Part shown: positions 15,440 through 23,207 of the stretch, in pieces | How the letters are laid out: each line of letters begins with the position of its first letter | Numbering within the stretch: the stretch's first letter is position 1 | Assembly (NCBI RefSeq): GCF_023715105.1 | Contig: NZ_JAMBNO010000031.1 | Span: 1-35,952, forward strand | Length of the DNA: 35,952 nt | Source: Hydrogenophaga intermedia | Lineage (GTDB): Bacteria; Pseudomonadota; Gammaproteobacteria; Burkholderiales; Burkholderiaceae_C | Direction: 5' to 3' | Program-made: the position numbers and the translations under genes | The notes under the pieces: model-generated | What the model was told of the DNA's origin: nothing | The model's database searches: none | What the model saw: the letters and a program-made list of their open reading frames with translations, nothing else

Positions 15440-17404
15440 TCACCGGTTGTTGTCATGCCCTCGTTGTCGTCCGATGTCCCAAGACGCTCCTCCGCCGCGG
15501 ACCGTCGCGGCGAGCTGTTGTCCCAACCGCTGTTCGATCACTGGCTTCCAGGGCACCAGCGAGAACCCCATGCCGTCATCGAGCATCGCATAGCGCCCGC
15601 TGGCAAGCATGACGCTACGCCGGTAGATGCCGGCCACGCGCTGGCCATCAGCCACTGGCCGATGCTCCAGCCCGGTTTCGTCGGCAATGTCCTTCGCGGC
15701 CTGTGCCAGCTCTCGACCGCGCAGCGTTGCCAGCAGGTTGCGCGCGAGGACGACGCGCTGCCCGCGATGCTCGGCCAACCCCTGTTCGGCCAGAAAATCG
15801 GCGCGCTCGCGTAGGGCGTCCTTGACCTCTGCCCCAAAGCCCAGGTCGCCCAGTCCCTTGCCGCCACCGATCAACTGCTGGTCGAGCCAGGTGGCGCCGA
15901 TCATGCGGGCCTGCCGCTCGATCGGCAGATGCGATTTCAGTTCCACCGCTACGCCACCTCCCAGGCGCTGCGCGTCGTATTGGCGACCACGCTCGGTCAA
16001 GTCATCGGGGACGCGCCAGACGCCTTCGGCCTCCCGCTCCACGATGCCGGCGCGGCGCAGGGCTTCGAGCCGGCGCACGTGTGCAGCGACCACTTCGCGC
16101 GGGTCGCGGTCGGGCGTTGCCTGACCTTGGGCGACGGCCAAGTGATGATCGGTGCGATACACGCCATCGACGGCCAACGCGGCGATGTTGCGGTCGGCGG
16201 GGCGCATGTCGGCCGAGCCTTTCACTTCCACCACGGCGCCAGTCGGGTACTGCTCCAGCTCCGACCGAGGCGGCAGCGCGACGTAGTGCGCCTTGCCGTC
16301 CATGCCGTCGACAATCAGATAGCCCTTGTCGTATAGCTCGTCGGCCAGCCCCTTACCGGCGACGCGGCCGACAATTGCGCGGCCATCCTCGCCGGGTTGG
16401 AACACGGCAAGCTCGCGCAGCTTGCCGCTCATGGCCCGCTGCATCGTGCGGATGATGTCGCCGCGCTCGCCCATCGCCCGCAACGTCGGCTCGGCTTCGG
16501 CATGGACAGCCCACGCGCCGGGCTGCTGCTCGGTCGTCAACCCCATGCGCTGCAAGCGTTGCAGCCGGCCCATCAGCATTTGCCGCTGCCGTTGCAGCCG
16601 GGGTTCGGCGAAGCGTTCGGTGCGCACCAGGCCATCATTGCCGGCCTCGCGCTGCAAGGTGCGATCCAGACCTGTCCATCGCTCCTGATCGACTTCGCGC
16701 AGCATGGCGCGCTGCATTTCTAACTCGGTGCGCGGCCCCAGCCATTCGGTCGCCAGTTCCGATGCCCGATGACGCATTCCCTCGGCGATGTAGTCGCGGG
16801 AAATGATGAGGTCCTTGCCGGTGTCGTCCTTGCCGCGCAGGACGACGTGCGTATGCGGGTTGTCCGTGTTCCAGTGATCGACTGCTACCCACTCCAGGCG
16901 CGTGCCCAGATCGGCCTCAATGCGCGCCATCAGATGCCGGGTGTAGGTGCGCAGGTCTTCAAGCTGTTCGGCATCCTCCGGCGAGACGATGAAACGGAAC
17001 TGGTGCCGATCCTCTCGCCCGCGTTCCTCGAAGGCGGCGGTATCTGCCGCGTCGGTCGTCGGGCCGTAGGCGTGGCCCGGCCCGCCCTGGCGATCGACGC
17101 CTTCGCGCTCAATGTAGCGCAGGTGCGAAGCGGTCGAGCGCGGCCCGGCCTTCGCCAGATTCACCAGCCGAGCTTTGATCGTCACGCGCCGCGCGTTGGC
17201 CGTCAGCGAACGCCCAGCAAAGCGGGCCGCGACATGGCCGCGCCCTAAGCGGGAACCGGGCCGTTGACCGACCTTGCCAGCCGCCTTGCCGAGCCTCACC
17301 CCGGCCTTGCTGGTTTGGCGCAGCACCTTGTTGATGAAGGCGTCGCCGCGCTGCTTCGGCGCACCAGGGCGGACGCGGAAACGGTCATCGTCGCGACTGC
17401 TCAT
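15440..17404 (-). CDS. Relaxase/mobilization nuclease with DUF3363 domain
   Basis: A 654-residue relaxase that should nick oriT and pilot the transferred strand. The N-terminal about 250 residues hold the nuclease fold, with a metal-binding histidine cluster NPHTHVVLRG (His184 and His186) and an upstream RHQFRFIVSPEDA strand. The remainder matches DUF3363, the long C-terminal domain of Tn4371-type relaxases. The start at 17404 (MSSRDDDRFRVRPG) is chosen because the longer open frame upstream has no family-like sequence. The 448-base gap in front of it contains three perfect short-loop hairpins and is the best oriT candidate in the window. Confidence 0.92.
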   Translation of the reverse strand: MSSRDDDRFRVRPGAPKQRGDAFINKVLRQTSKAGVRLGKAAGKVGQRPGSRLGRGHVAARFAGRSLTANARRVTIKARLVNLAKAGPRSTASHLRYIEREGVDRQGGPGHAYGPTTDAADTAAFEERGREDRHQFRFIVSPEDAEQLEDLRTYTRHLMARIEADLGTRLEWVAVDHWNTDNPHTHVVLRGKDDTGKDLIISRDYIAEGMRHRASELATEWLGPRTELEMQRAMLREVDQERWTGLDRTLQREAGNDGLVRTERFAEPRLQRQRQMLMGRLQRLQRMGLTTEQQPGAWAVHAEAEPTLRAMGERGDIIRTMQRAMSGKLRELAVFQPGEDGRAIVGRVAGKGLADELYDKGYLIVDGMDGKAHYVALPPRSELEQYPTGAVVEVKGSADMRPADRNIAALAVDGVYRTDHHLAVAQGQATPDRDPREVVAAHVRRLEALRRAGIVEREAEGVWRVPDDLTERGRQYDAQRLGGGVAVELKSHLPIERQARMIGATWLDQQLIGGGKGLGDLGFGAEVKDALRERADFLAEQGLAEHRGQRVVLARNLLATLRGRELAQAAKDIADETGLEHRPVADGQRVAGIYRRSVMLASGRYAMLDDGMGFSLVPWKPVIEQRLGQQLAATVRGGGASWDIGRQRGHDNNR

Positions 17405-17852
17405 GGGGCGTCCCCATCCAAGACCATCGCAGTCGGGCGTGCGAAGCACGCGCTTTCGCCAATGCCGATGCGGCATTGCGCACCTTCGCGGCACGCTGCC
17501 GCTCCTTGGCGCGTGCCGCGCCACCCCCACGTGCAGACAGGGTTTTCAAGCGGCCCAGTGCCGCGACCTTTTATCTTGCCTTCCGCCTTTGCCCTTCGCT
17601 TTCGCTCTGGGCCTCGGCGTCCCGGCGGCGCTGCGCTGCCTGCAGCCAGCCCGCCGGCGAACGCGGCCACAGCCACAAGCCGGGCGCGTTCGAGGCAAGA
17701 CGCCTGCACATGGGAAGGTGGCGCCGGATGTTGCGCGAAGTGCGGCGCGAATGCGCACGCACTGCACGCGCGACGACACCGTGACGACCAGCGGAACGAC
17801 ATACCGGATGGCACGATGAGATGCACGGGAACGTGCAGCGAATCGACGGCCA
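17405..17852. other. Gene-free stretch upstream of the relaxase; oriT candidate
   Basis: No convincing gene. Long open frames cross it on the minus strand, but they are arginine/alanine-rich products of GC-rich DNA. Three perfect hairpins with three-base loops are packed into 90 bases: 17437-17451 (GCGTGC arms), 17460-17478 (CAATGCCG arms) and 17507-17523 (TGGCGCG arms). A looser inverted repeat AGTGCG/CGCACT spans 17739-17763. Inverted repeats next to the relaxase gene are the normal make-up of an origin of transfer. No nic site consensus could be assigned with confidence. Confidence 0.5.
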
Positions 17853-18440
17853 TCATGGGCGTGTCTCCAGCCAGACCGGATGCGCAAGACCGATCACCGT
17901 AGAAGCCGCAATCGGCCCAAAGTAGCGGCTGTCGAACGACGCCGGATTGGTCACGCTCAACAGGAACAGTTCGCCAGATGCAAGACGGCGGCACTGCTGC
18001 CAGGATGGCAGCGGTCGGCCCAGTCGGTCGGCCGGCAGCACGGCGGCCGCAGGCACGCCGTCGATGCGAACGATACCGCCAGCGATGCATACCTCCTGCG
18101 GTGATACGGCGCCCACTCGCTTGAGCAGCGGAACGCGCGTCGGTAGATAGCCGCGCTGCGCAGCGAGTGCGGCGGCTTCGGTCGGCAGTGGTACAAGGAC
18201 GATGCTGTCCACGGACAACGGACGTGGCAGCGAGGCGGCCCGATGGCTGAACGGTTCGATGCGATACCAGCCGACCGCCACACTGTCGGACGGGTTGTAG
18301 GTCAGGCGCGGCAGCGGCGACACGAATGCGGCCCAGGCCAGCGCAGCGATGCCGGCAGCGGCGAAGCCCGTCAGCGCGATGCGAGCTCGCAGGCGCGAAC
18401 GAGGGTGCGGTGCGATGCTGGATGTGGAAAGCGTCGTCAT
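17853..18440 (-). CDS. traF: TraF conjugative-transfer signal peptidase (S26 family)
   Basis: A 195-residue membrane peptidase. One transmembrane helix (about residues 20-42) is followed by the S26 serine box YNPSDSVAVGWYRI and, further on, LLKRVGAV, whose lysine is the general base of the Ser/Lys dyad. In RP4 this enzyme processes and cyclises the pilin TrbC, and a TrbC precursor is encoded at 2258-2641. The ATG is preceded by GGAGG and overlaps the upstream DUF2840 stop by four bases. Confidence 0.93.
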   Translation of the reverse strand: MTTLSTSSIAPHPRSRLRARIALTGFAAAGIAALAWAAFVSPLPRLTYNPSDSVAVGWYRIEPFSHRAASLPRPLSVDSIVLVPLPTEAAALAAQRGYLPTRVPLLKRVGAVSPQEVCIAGGIVRIDGVPAAAVLPADRLGRPLPSWQQCRRLASGELFLLSVTNPASFDSRYFGPIAASTVIGLAHPVWLETRP

Positions 18441-18982
18441 GGCAATGTCCTCCCGGCCAGCCAAGCCGCATGTCGCTCGGCGGTGTATTCGGGTAGTGGC
18501 AAGCGCGCAGCGAGCCGGTTGCCGAGCGTGCGCCAGTACGCGGGTGACACGTCGGCTGGCGCAATGCTCAGTGCCTCGATGGCGTCGAGCTGCGCAAACA
18601 CAGCGCGGACGGCAGGTTCGCCTTCGGCGTGCAGCAGCAACCGCGCGCCGGGCAGCACGCCGGGGATGCGCTGCGCCGCATCCAGCGACGTGCAAGCCTG
18701 CATCACCATGAGTTCCCAACGGATCGTGCCGTAGTCATTGGCCTGCCACCGGATGCGGCAAAACACGGCCCCCGACAGGAACACCGCGACACGGCGCCAG
18801 TGGTCAAGCCGGACGATGCGTGACGGTTCGCCGAAGCGCAGATAGAGGTCGATGCGCCGTTCGACGTAGGCGAGCGACACGCGGGTCAACGGCACGGTGC
18901 CGGCCCGTCTGGCGAGCATCGCGAGCGAAGACGGATTTGTGTTGGTCGTGGCGGCCGTGACCGTCGAAGGTTGTACGTTCAT
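18437..18982 (-). CDS. DUF2840 family protein
   Basis: A 181-residue protein of DUF2840, regularly found directly before traF in Tn4371-like elements. Visible features are a threonine-rich N-terminus, the block TRVSLAYVERRIDLYLRFGEP, and a tryptophan-rich central part (WRRVAVF, IRWQANDYGTIRW). No catalytic motif, signal peptide or membrane helix is apparent. It overlaps traF by four bases and is preceded by the small ribbon-helix-helix gene with a four-base overlap, so it belongs to the parA-to-traF operon. Function unknown. Confidence 0.88.
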   Translation of the reverse strand: MNVQPSTVTAATTNTNPSSLAMLARRAGTVPLTRVSLAYVERRIDLYLRFGEPSRIVRLDHWRRVAVFLSGAVFCRIRWQANDYGTIRWELMVMQACTSLDAAQRIPGVLPGARLLLHAEGEPAVRAVFAQLDAIEALSIAPADVSPAYWRTLGNRLAARLPLPEYTAERHAAWLAGRTLP

Positions 18983-19239
18983 TGGGAGTTCTCCGGAAAC
19001 TCGCGTTCCAGCAGTGCGCGCAGCAGTTCGGCCACCGTCACGCCACGCGTGAAGGCGGACACCTTGATGCGCGCCCGCATGGCGGGCGTGATGTCGAGGG
19101 TCAGGCGCGCGGTGTAGAGGTCGCCCTTTTGCAAAGCGTCGGCGTCGCCCTGGCGAATCCACGCCTCAGCGTGGGGATTCGCTGGCGGACGTGCGCCGAT
19201 GCCGATGCGTTTGCCGCGCGTATTCTTCATGTCGGCCAC
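18979..19239 (-). CDS. Small ribbon-helix-helix protein downstream of parA
   Basis: An 86-residue protein. Its C-terminal half, TARLTLDITPAMRARIKVSAFTRGVTVAELLRALLEREF when taken in pieces, fits a ribbon-helix-helix fold: one beta strand, then two helices. The N-terminus is basic and proline-rich. Its start lies inside the end of parA (13-base overlap). The position suggests the centromere-binding or repressor partner of the short ParA, as in type Ib partition cassettes, while the large ParB at 24915 is a separate protein. This role is inferred from position and fold. Confidence 0.82.
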   Translation of the reverse strand: MADMKNTRGKRIGIGARPPANPHAEAWIRQGDADALQKGDLYTARLTLDITPAMRARIKVSAFTRGVTVAELLRALLEREFPENSQ

Positions 19240-19865
19240 CGCAGCAGTTCGTCGGTGAGTGCGGCGATCTCACGCGCAGCGGCGCTCTCGGGCGCCGTCT
19301 CGCGTGCGAGCCGTCCGGCAGCCACGCTATCGGCGAAGACGATGCGTTGATGCACTTCCGAGCGCAGTGCTGGCAGCGGTTGTTCGGCCAGCGACTGCCG
19401 CGCCTCCCGGCCGATGATGGTGGTGCTGACGCGCCGGTTGATGACGAAGGCCGCGCGCAGCGCAGGTCGGAACACTTGCGCTTCGCGTATCAACGCCACC
19501 ATCTCGGCGCTGGCCCACAGGTCGTAGGGACTGGGCTGCACCGGGATCAGCACGCGCTCGGCCGCCAGCAGCGCGGAGCGCGCCAAGGCGGCGATACGAG
19601 GTGGTCCGTCAATGATGACGTGATCGGCCCGCCTGGCGAGTTCTGGGGCCTCCTGGTGCAGCGTTTCGCGTGCCAGGCCCACGGCGCTAAACAGCCTGGG
19701 CAGACCTTGCTGACTTCTGCGCTGTGTCCAGTCCAGCGATGAGCCCTGCGGATCGGCATCTAGCAGGATGACCGATTGCCCGCGCATCGCCAGTTCGCCC
19801 GCGATGTGCGTGGCGAGCGTGGTCTTGCCCACGCCGCCTTTCTGATTGAGCAAGGCAACGATCAT
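19227..19865 (-). CDS. parA: ParA-family partition ATPase
   Basis: A 212-residue Walker-type ParA ATPase. The deviant Walker A KGGVGKTT is at residues 9-16 immediately after MIVALLNQ. It is followed by the Asp-containing DADPQGSSLDW and the Walker B-like VIIDGPPRIA. It lacks an N-terminal DNA-binding domain, so it is the small type Ib form. It should help maintain the element when excised. An in-frame extension upstream to 19970 is open but consists of 24-base repeats (see the repeat entry) and is more likely untranslated. It is first gene of the parA-RHH-DUF2840-traF operon. Confidence 0.92.
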   Translation of the reverse strand: MIVALLNQKGGVGKTTLATHIAGELAMRGQSVILLDADPQGSSLDWTQRRSQQGLPRLFSAVGLARETLHQEAPELARRADHVIIDGPPRIAALARSALLAAERVLIPVQPSPYDLWASAEMVALIREAQVFRPALRAAFVINRRVSTTIIGREARQSLAEQPLPALRSEVHQRIVFADSVAAGRLARETAPESAAAREIAALTDELLRWPT

Positions 19866-19896
19866 GGCGCGGCCCTCCGATCTGGAAAGCCAGCCT

Positions 19897-19952
19897 GTTT
19901 TTGCCCTGAAAACCGGGGTTGTTTTTGCTTTCGGAGTTGCTTTGGTTTTTGC
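19897..19952. repeat. Three GTTTTTGC direct repeats at exact 24-bp spacing
   Basis: GTTTTTGC occurs at 19897-19904, 19921-19928 and 19945-19952, each 24 bases after the last. They are followed at once by an inverted repeat CGTTTCGG...CCGAAACG (19952-19959 and 19970-19977). The block is directly upstream of parA. It could be an iteron-like array, a binding site for the ParA/RHH pair (parS-like), or the coding repeat of an N-terminal ParA extension, since 24 bases equal eight codons. Confidence 0.6.
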
Positions 19953-20065
19953 GTTTCGGCAGTTGTCCACCGAAACGGCGCGCTTCTACTAAAAGTTAGA
20001 GAATTTAAGTTAGGTAAGTTAAGGGGCATCGAAACCCGCGCCGTTATTGGCTTTGCGGGCGATTC

Positions 20066-20134
20066 GTACTCCTGATAGCACGATAGCCGTACTCCCGATA
20101 GCACGATACCCGTTACTCCTGATAGCACGAGCCC
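20066..20134. repeat. Three iteron-like direct repeats near repA
   Basis: Three copies of a 23-base unit containing TACTCCYGATAGCACGA start at 20066, 20089 and 20112 (core spacings 23 and 24). They lie between repA and parA, next to an AT-rich stretch (19985-20035) with repeated AAGTTA. Regular repeats of about two helical turns beside an initiator gene and an AT-rich segment are the standard layout of an iteron-controlled origin. No perfect DnaA box was found. Confidence 0.7.
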
Positions 20135-20154
20135 GTCCACAAGTTGTCCCGCAG

Positions 20155-21000
20155 TTATCCCCGTGCCGTGAACGGCACGGGTCGGAAGGTCAATAACTCC
20201 GTCCGGTCGCCCGGCATTCGTTCGATGCCCAGGACGTAGCCTGGCAGTGATTGCCGCCCCACCAAAACGCGCAGGTCGTAGGCGAAATCCGAAAACCGCG
20301 AGCTGCTGCCAGACTTGCGATACAGATGTTGGAAGTCGAACTGCCAGCCAGCCTCCTGTCGACCGCCATGCTTGCGCACCAGCCGATACAGCCATCGCTC
20401 GATGCCGCCCGTGAGTCGGAAGTACGCCGGGTCGATGGTGAGCACCAGCGCCGCGTCGAGCACGCCCGCATAGAACCAGTCCGGCAGAATCAGCTCGATG
20501 CCCAGCGGCGTGCCGCGGGCGTCGGTCAACTCTTTCCACTCGTTGATCCAAGAAAAGCGGTGCAGCCGTCGTCCGGTTGTCTCTCGGATGGACGTGGCCA
20601 CAGTGGTCGACTGCAAGCGATCCAGCGCAGCCTTGAGGCGTTGGTAGTCGTGCAGCGACGTTCCGCGCCCAATGAAGCGCAGGATCTCGTAGGGCGTTGC
20701 TTGCATCAGGCGCGACGGGCGAATGCCCGCATCGCGCGCTTCCACGATTTGCGATGCTGCCCAGATCAGGATGTCCGCATCCCAGATGGTGGCGATGCCG
20801 TGCTCCATTGTCCCTTCCACGCGGATCGTGACGTTGCCGCTGCGGAAGTCGATCGGCGCGGTGCGCCGCGATTTCGCCAGCGAGAAAAACGGAAAGGCCA
20901 TCAGGTCCTGGCTGTCGCGCGGCGCCATGTCGCCCGGCAAGGCGCGGAACAGATCGAGCTGTTCCCGCTCCCGCGATGGGTTGGACAGGGTGATGGCCAC
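20155..21000 (-). CDS. repA: RepA-like replication initiator protein A
   Basis: A 281-residue protein of the replication initiator A family (RPA). Conserved segments include MAFPFFSLAKSRRTAPIDFRSG, the IWDADILIWAASQI block, TPYEILRFIGRGTS, and a C-terminal RWLYRLVRKHGGRQ. It probably binds the repeats at 20066-20134 and supports replication of the excised element. Some Tn4371-like ICEs carry this gene next to parA in the same way. Its start is 14 bases after the AlpA-like gene's stop, so the two are cotranscribed. Confidence 0.9.
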   Translation of the reverse strand: MAITLSNPSREREQLDLFRALPGDMAPRDSQDLMAFPFFSLAKSRRTAPIDFRSGNVTIRVEGTMEHGIATIWDADILIWAASQIVEARDAGIRPSRLMQATPYEILRFIGRGTSLHDYQRLKAALDRLQSTTVATSIRETTGRRLHRFSWINEWKELTDARGTPLGIELILPDWFYAGVLDAALVLTIDPAYFRLTGGIERWLYRLVRKHGGRQEAGWQFDFQHLYRKSGSSSRFSDFAYDLRVLVGRQSLPGYVLGIERMPGDRTELLTFRPVPFTARG

Positions 21001-21014
21001 CGGCGAGCCACCGA

Positions 21015-21296
21015 TCAGCGCCCACGGCTGTCGGCCGAGTGGTGCTCGGCGTATTCCGGGTCGGACGTGGTTTCATAGCTGCGCTGGTCGGCCCAGGCAT
21101 CGAGGTCGGCCACCGCGTACATGACGCGCCGGCCGAACTTGCGGAACTTCGGCCCGTTGCCGATCACGCGCTGTTTTTCCAGCGTGCGCGGCGAGAGACG
21201 CAGGTAGTCGGCAGCCTCGTCGTTAGTGAGATAGCGCTGGGGCTGCGCGGGCGTGGCGACGGCAGCGGCGGCAGGTCGTAAGGGAGCGGGTCGCAT
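21015..21296 (-). CDS. AlpA-like helix-turn-helix DNA-binding protein
   Basis: A 93-residue protein with an excisionase/AlpA-type winged helix: YLTNDEAADYLRLSPRTLEKQR followed by KFRKFGRRVMYAVADLDAWAD. Such proteins act as excision factors or activators, and here it directly precedes repA, so it may control that gene or excision. The ATG at 21296 is favoured over one at 21311 because a GGAGG lies eight bases upstream of it. A strong hairpin (21381-21415) separates it from the DUF2285 gene. Confidence 0.88.
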   Translation of the reverse strand: MRPAPLRPAAAAVATPAQPQRYLTNDEAADYLRLSPRTLEKQRVIGNGPKFRKFGRRVMYAVADLDAWADQRSYETTSDPEYAEHHSADSRGR

Positions 21297-21380
21297 GGTG
21301 AGAACCTCCATCGGTCAGAAACGCCCGGCCACACAACGCGACCGGATGGAGGCAGTCTCAAGAAAGAGGTGCGGAGCGCA

Positions 21381-21415
21381 GAGGGTCGTTTTGCCGTGAA
21401 GGCAAAGCGACCCTC
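21381..21415. terminator. 15-bp stem-loop between DUF2285 and AlpA-like genes
   Basis: Arms 21381-21395 and 21401-21415 pair over 15 positions with one G-U wobble around a five-base loop. It falls just after the DUF2285 stop and before the AlpA-like/repA operon. There is no U tract on either strand, so it may be a processing or attenuation hairpin rather than a simple intrinsic terminator. Confidence 0.55.
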
Positions 21416-21421
21416 CCCAGG

Positions 21422-22177
21422 TCATTCGACCTGTGCCAGACGGCGGTAGCCGCCGCGCATCAGCGATTGACCGCGCTGAACCAGGCGGCGCACGCGCGAG
21501 CGCAGACCGCCATCGGCGTACCAACTACCGGCCACGGCTTCGGCGCCGAACAGCCCAGCGGCTGTTTCGCGCAAGGACGCGCCCGCCAAGGTCGCGTCGA
21601 GTGCCTGGAGCGTGTGCAACTCCAGCAGCGCGGCGGGCGTGGGCCGGGAGCGGGCCGCTGCCGCAGGCGCGGTTTCCGCGACTGCGGCCAGGGTGTCCAG
21701 TTCGGCCGCCATCGTGCGGTAGCGCCCGCAGGGCGCAGCGCACGCGCGGACGGCATACAGATAGGCCATGCCATCGGTCAGGCCCGGTGCCAGTGCGAGC
21801 CGCACGCAGCAGCCGGGCCATCGTGCCACTAGCACCAAGCGCCTGCCGTCGTGGATCAGATGCTTGTGGCCCGGGATGCGCCAGAACTCGAACGCGTCGG
21901 CATCGGGTGGCGGGTCGGCGTCCGGGTAGAGCTGGAGCACAGCGTCATGGTCGGGGAACCAGGCTGGATGCGCGTCGCGCGCGTCTAGCGCCGGGTCTTC
22001 CAGCAGGCGCAACCCCCAGGCGTGCGCCGCTTCGGGCCGATGGCGACGGCGCAGCCAGTCGCGCCGGTAGTCAGGATGGCGGCGCAGATACTCCCAGGCC
22101 AGCGCGAGCCCGTCCAAGTGCAGCACGTAGAGATACGCGGCGGTTGGATACCAGAAATCGGCGCTTCGATCAGCCAT
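21422..22177 (-). CDS. DUF2285 (DUF6499) domain protein
   Basis: A 251-residue protein of a family common in ICEs of this type. The N-terminus (SADFWYPTAAYLYVLHLDG, about residues 5-60) fits DUF6499. The middle and C-terminal parts fit DUF2285, with a late helix-turn-helix-like stretch (LRETAAGLFGAEAVAGSWYADGGLRSRVRRLVQRG). It is usually annotated as a putative transcriptional regulator. Position upstream of the AlpA-like and repA genes agrees with a regulatory role, but no target is known. Confidence 0.87.
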   Translation of the reverse strand: MADRSADFWYPTAAYLYVLHLDGLALAWEYLRRHPDYRRDWLRRRHRPEAAHAWGLRLLEDPALDARDAHPAWFPDHDAVLQLYPDADPPPDADAFEFWRIPGHKHLIHDGRRLVLVARWPGCCVRLALAPGLTDGMAYLYAVRACAAPCGRYRTMAAELDTLAAVAETAPAAAARSRPTPAALLELHTLQALDATLAGASLRETAAGLFGAEAVAGSWYADGGLRSRVRRLVQRGQSLMRGGYRRLAQVE

Positions 22178-22541
22178 GACGCGACCTCCTGTTCGACAGG
22201 AACGTCGCCACGACCTCGGGCGCGAATAGCTACGGCATCAAGACATCAAAGCGCCATCAGGATGGCGTAACTTAAGCTGTAGAGAGAGTGTCAAGACCGA
22301 TTAGCTCCGAAACCTTGCTCGGGTCGTCCGAGTGCGACGACCGCGCATCCCGGAAATGGGGCGCGGCACTGACACCGTGCCGCAACCCGCGACACACATC
22401 ATGTCTTTCTAGGTCAGGCTGCACCCTCTTGGTGCAAGAGTGCCGATTCAGACCCCAGCCGTCTTGAGTCAGACTGAGAAAGACACAATGCGCTGCAACG
22501 GCCTGTCTCTGGATGGCCCGCCGCAGGGAACCGGTGGTTCG
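22178..22541. other. Intergenic stretch upstream of DUF2285
   Basis: No gene is seen. A TTGACA hexamer reading leftward (22294-22289) could be part of the DUF2285 promoter, though a good -10 at normal spacing is not obvious. A perfect hairpin TGCACC-CTCTT-GGTGCA lies at 22420-22436, just after the DUF2958 gene and a possible terminator for it, although no U tract follows on the minus strand. Confidence 0.4.
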
Positions 22542-22892
22542 TCAGTCGGGGATCGAACCATCGCGCTGCGCCAACCAGGCGTATTCCGATAACGGCCGCG
22601 AGGCGCGGAAATACAGGTCACGCAGGATGGGTCGCTGCTGCGGCCCGACGATGCCCGTCAGGTCGGACAGCCTGACCGTCCCCAGTGCGGGCATACCGAT
22701 GCCGAGGTCGATCAGTCCCCAGGCGGTATCGCCATCGGCTGGATCGAGCGCGGCCAGCAGCCAGGTCGCATGCGCATCGGGCGTGAACAGTCGAACCACC
22801 GGCATCGGGTCGATGCTCTGGCCGGCGGCGCGCGCCGCACCGTTGGCGAGCAGTCGTGCGCGTTCGTCGGCGGTGGTGAGCGGCTGGGTCAT
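22542..22892 (-). CDS. DUF2958 family protein
   Basis: A 116-residue soluble protein matching DUF2958, a family found in conjugative elements and plasmids. Recognisable segments are DPMPVVRLFTPDAHATWLLAALDP, DTAWGLIDLGIGMPALG and LRDLYFRASRPLSEYAWLAQ. It has many aromatic and acidic residues, no membrane segment and no known catalytic motif. Start at MTQPLTTAD; a longer frame to 23015 is open but its extension is cysteine-rich and unlike the family. Function unknown. Confidence 0.88.
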   Translation of the reverse strand: MTQPLTTADERARLLANGAARAAGQSIDPMPVVRLFTPDAHATWLLAALDPADGDTAWGLIDLGIGMPALGTVRLSDLTGIVGPQQRPILRDLYFRASRPLSEYAWLAQRDGSIPD

Positions 22893-23207
22893 GGGCGGGA
22901 ATCCCACGTATCTGCGAATGCACGAACACGCCTTTCCTGCGAAGCACGGAACCACCAAGCCGGATATGTGCTTTCGTGCGCAAGCACGGATGCGCAAGCT
23001 CTCGAATCTGTACATGCACAGAAACGCAAACGCGGAATTGTGGATGTCAGGAAAGGCACGAATGCGGCTCCCCGGCTCTGGCGAAATCCTCAGATGCGGA
23101 TTTCCTTAAAAGCACAAATACGGAAAACAACAACACCAATTGAACACTATAGATTGTAGCCCTATAGGGCGCAATAGGTTGTCATCTTGGTTTTATAGGG
23201 AAAACCA
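22893..23207. other. Regulatory region between DUF2958 and Xre genes, with degenerate repeats
   Basis: No gene. A degenerate 12-base motif near GCACGAATGCGG recurs at about 22920, 22944, 22984, 23056 and 23112. A perfect 12-base palindrome GCCCTATAGGGC is at 23159-23170, with a half-like TATAGGG at 23194-23200 just before the Xre start. The palindrome is a good candidate operator for the Xre protein. The repeats may be sites for another element regulator controlling the divergent genes. Confidence 0.5.

Noticed and set aside
17401..18719. Long minus-strand frames running between the relaxase and DUF2840 genes
   Set aside because: They overlap traF out of frame and have no recognisable domain. 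The region upstream of the relaxase looks noncoding with hairpins.
20066..20134. Repeat array considered as a CRISPR
   Set aside because: Units are 23-24 bases and contiguous without spacers, and no cas gene is present. An iteron array fits better.
20140..20165. DnaA box near TTATCCCC at the end of repA
   Set aside because: It differs from the TTATCCACA consensus and falls partly in the repA stop region, so it cannot be supported.
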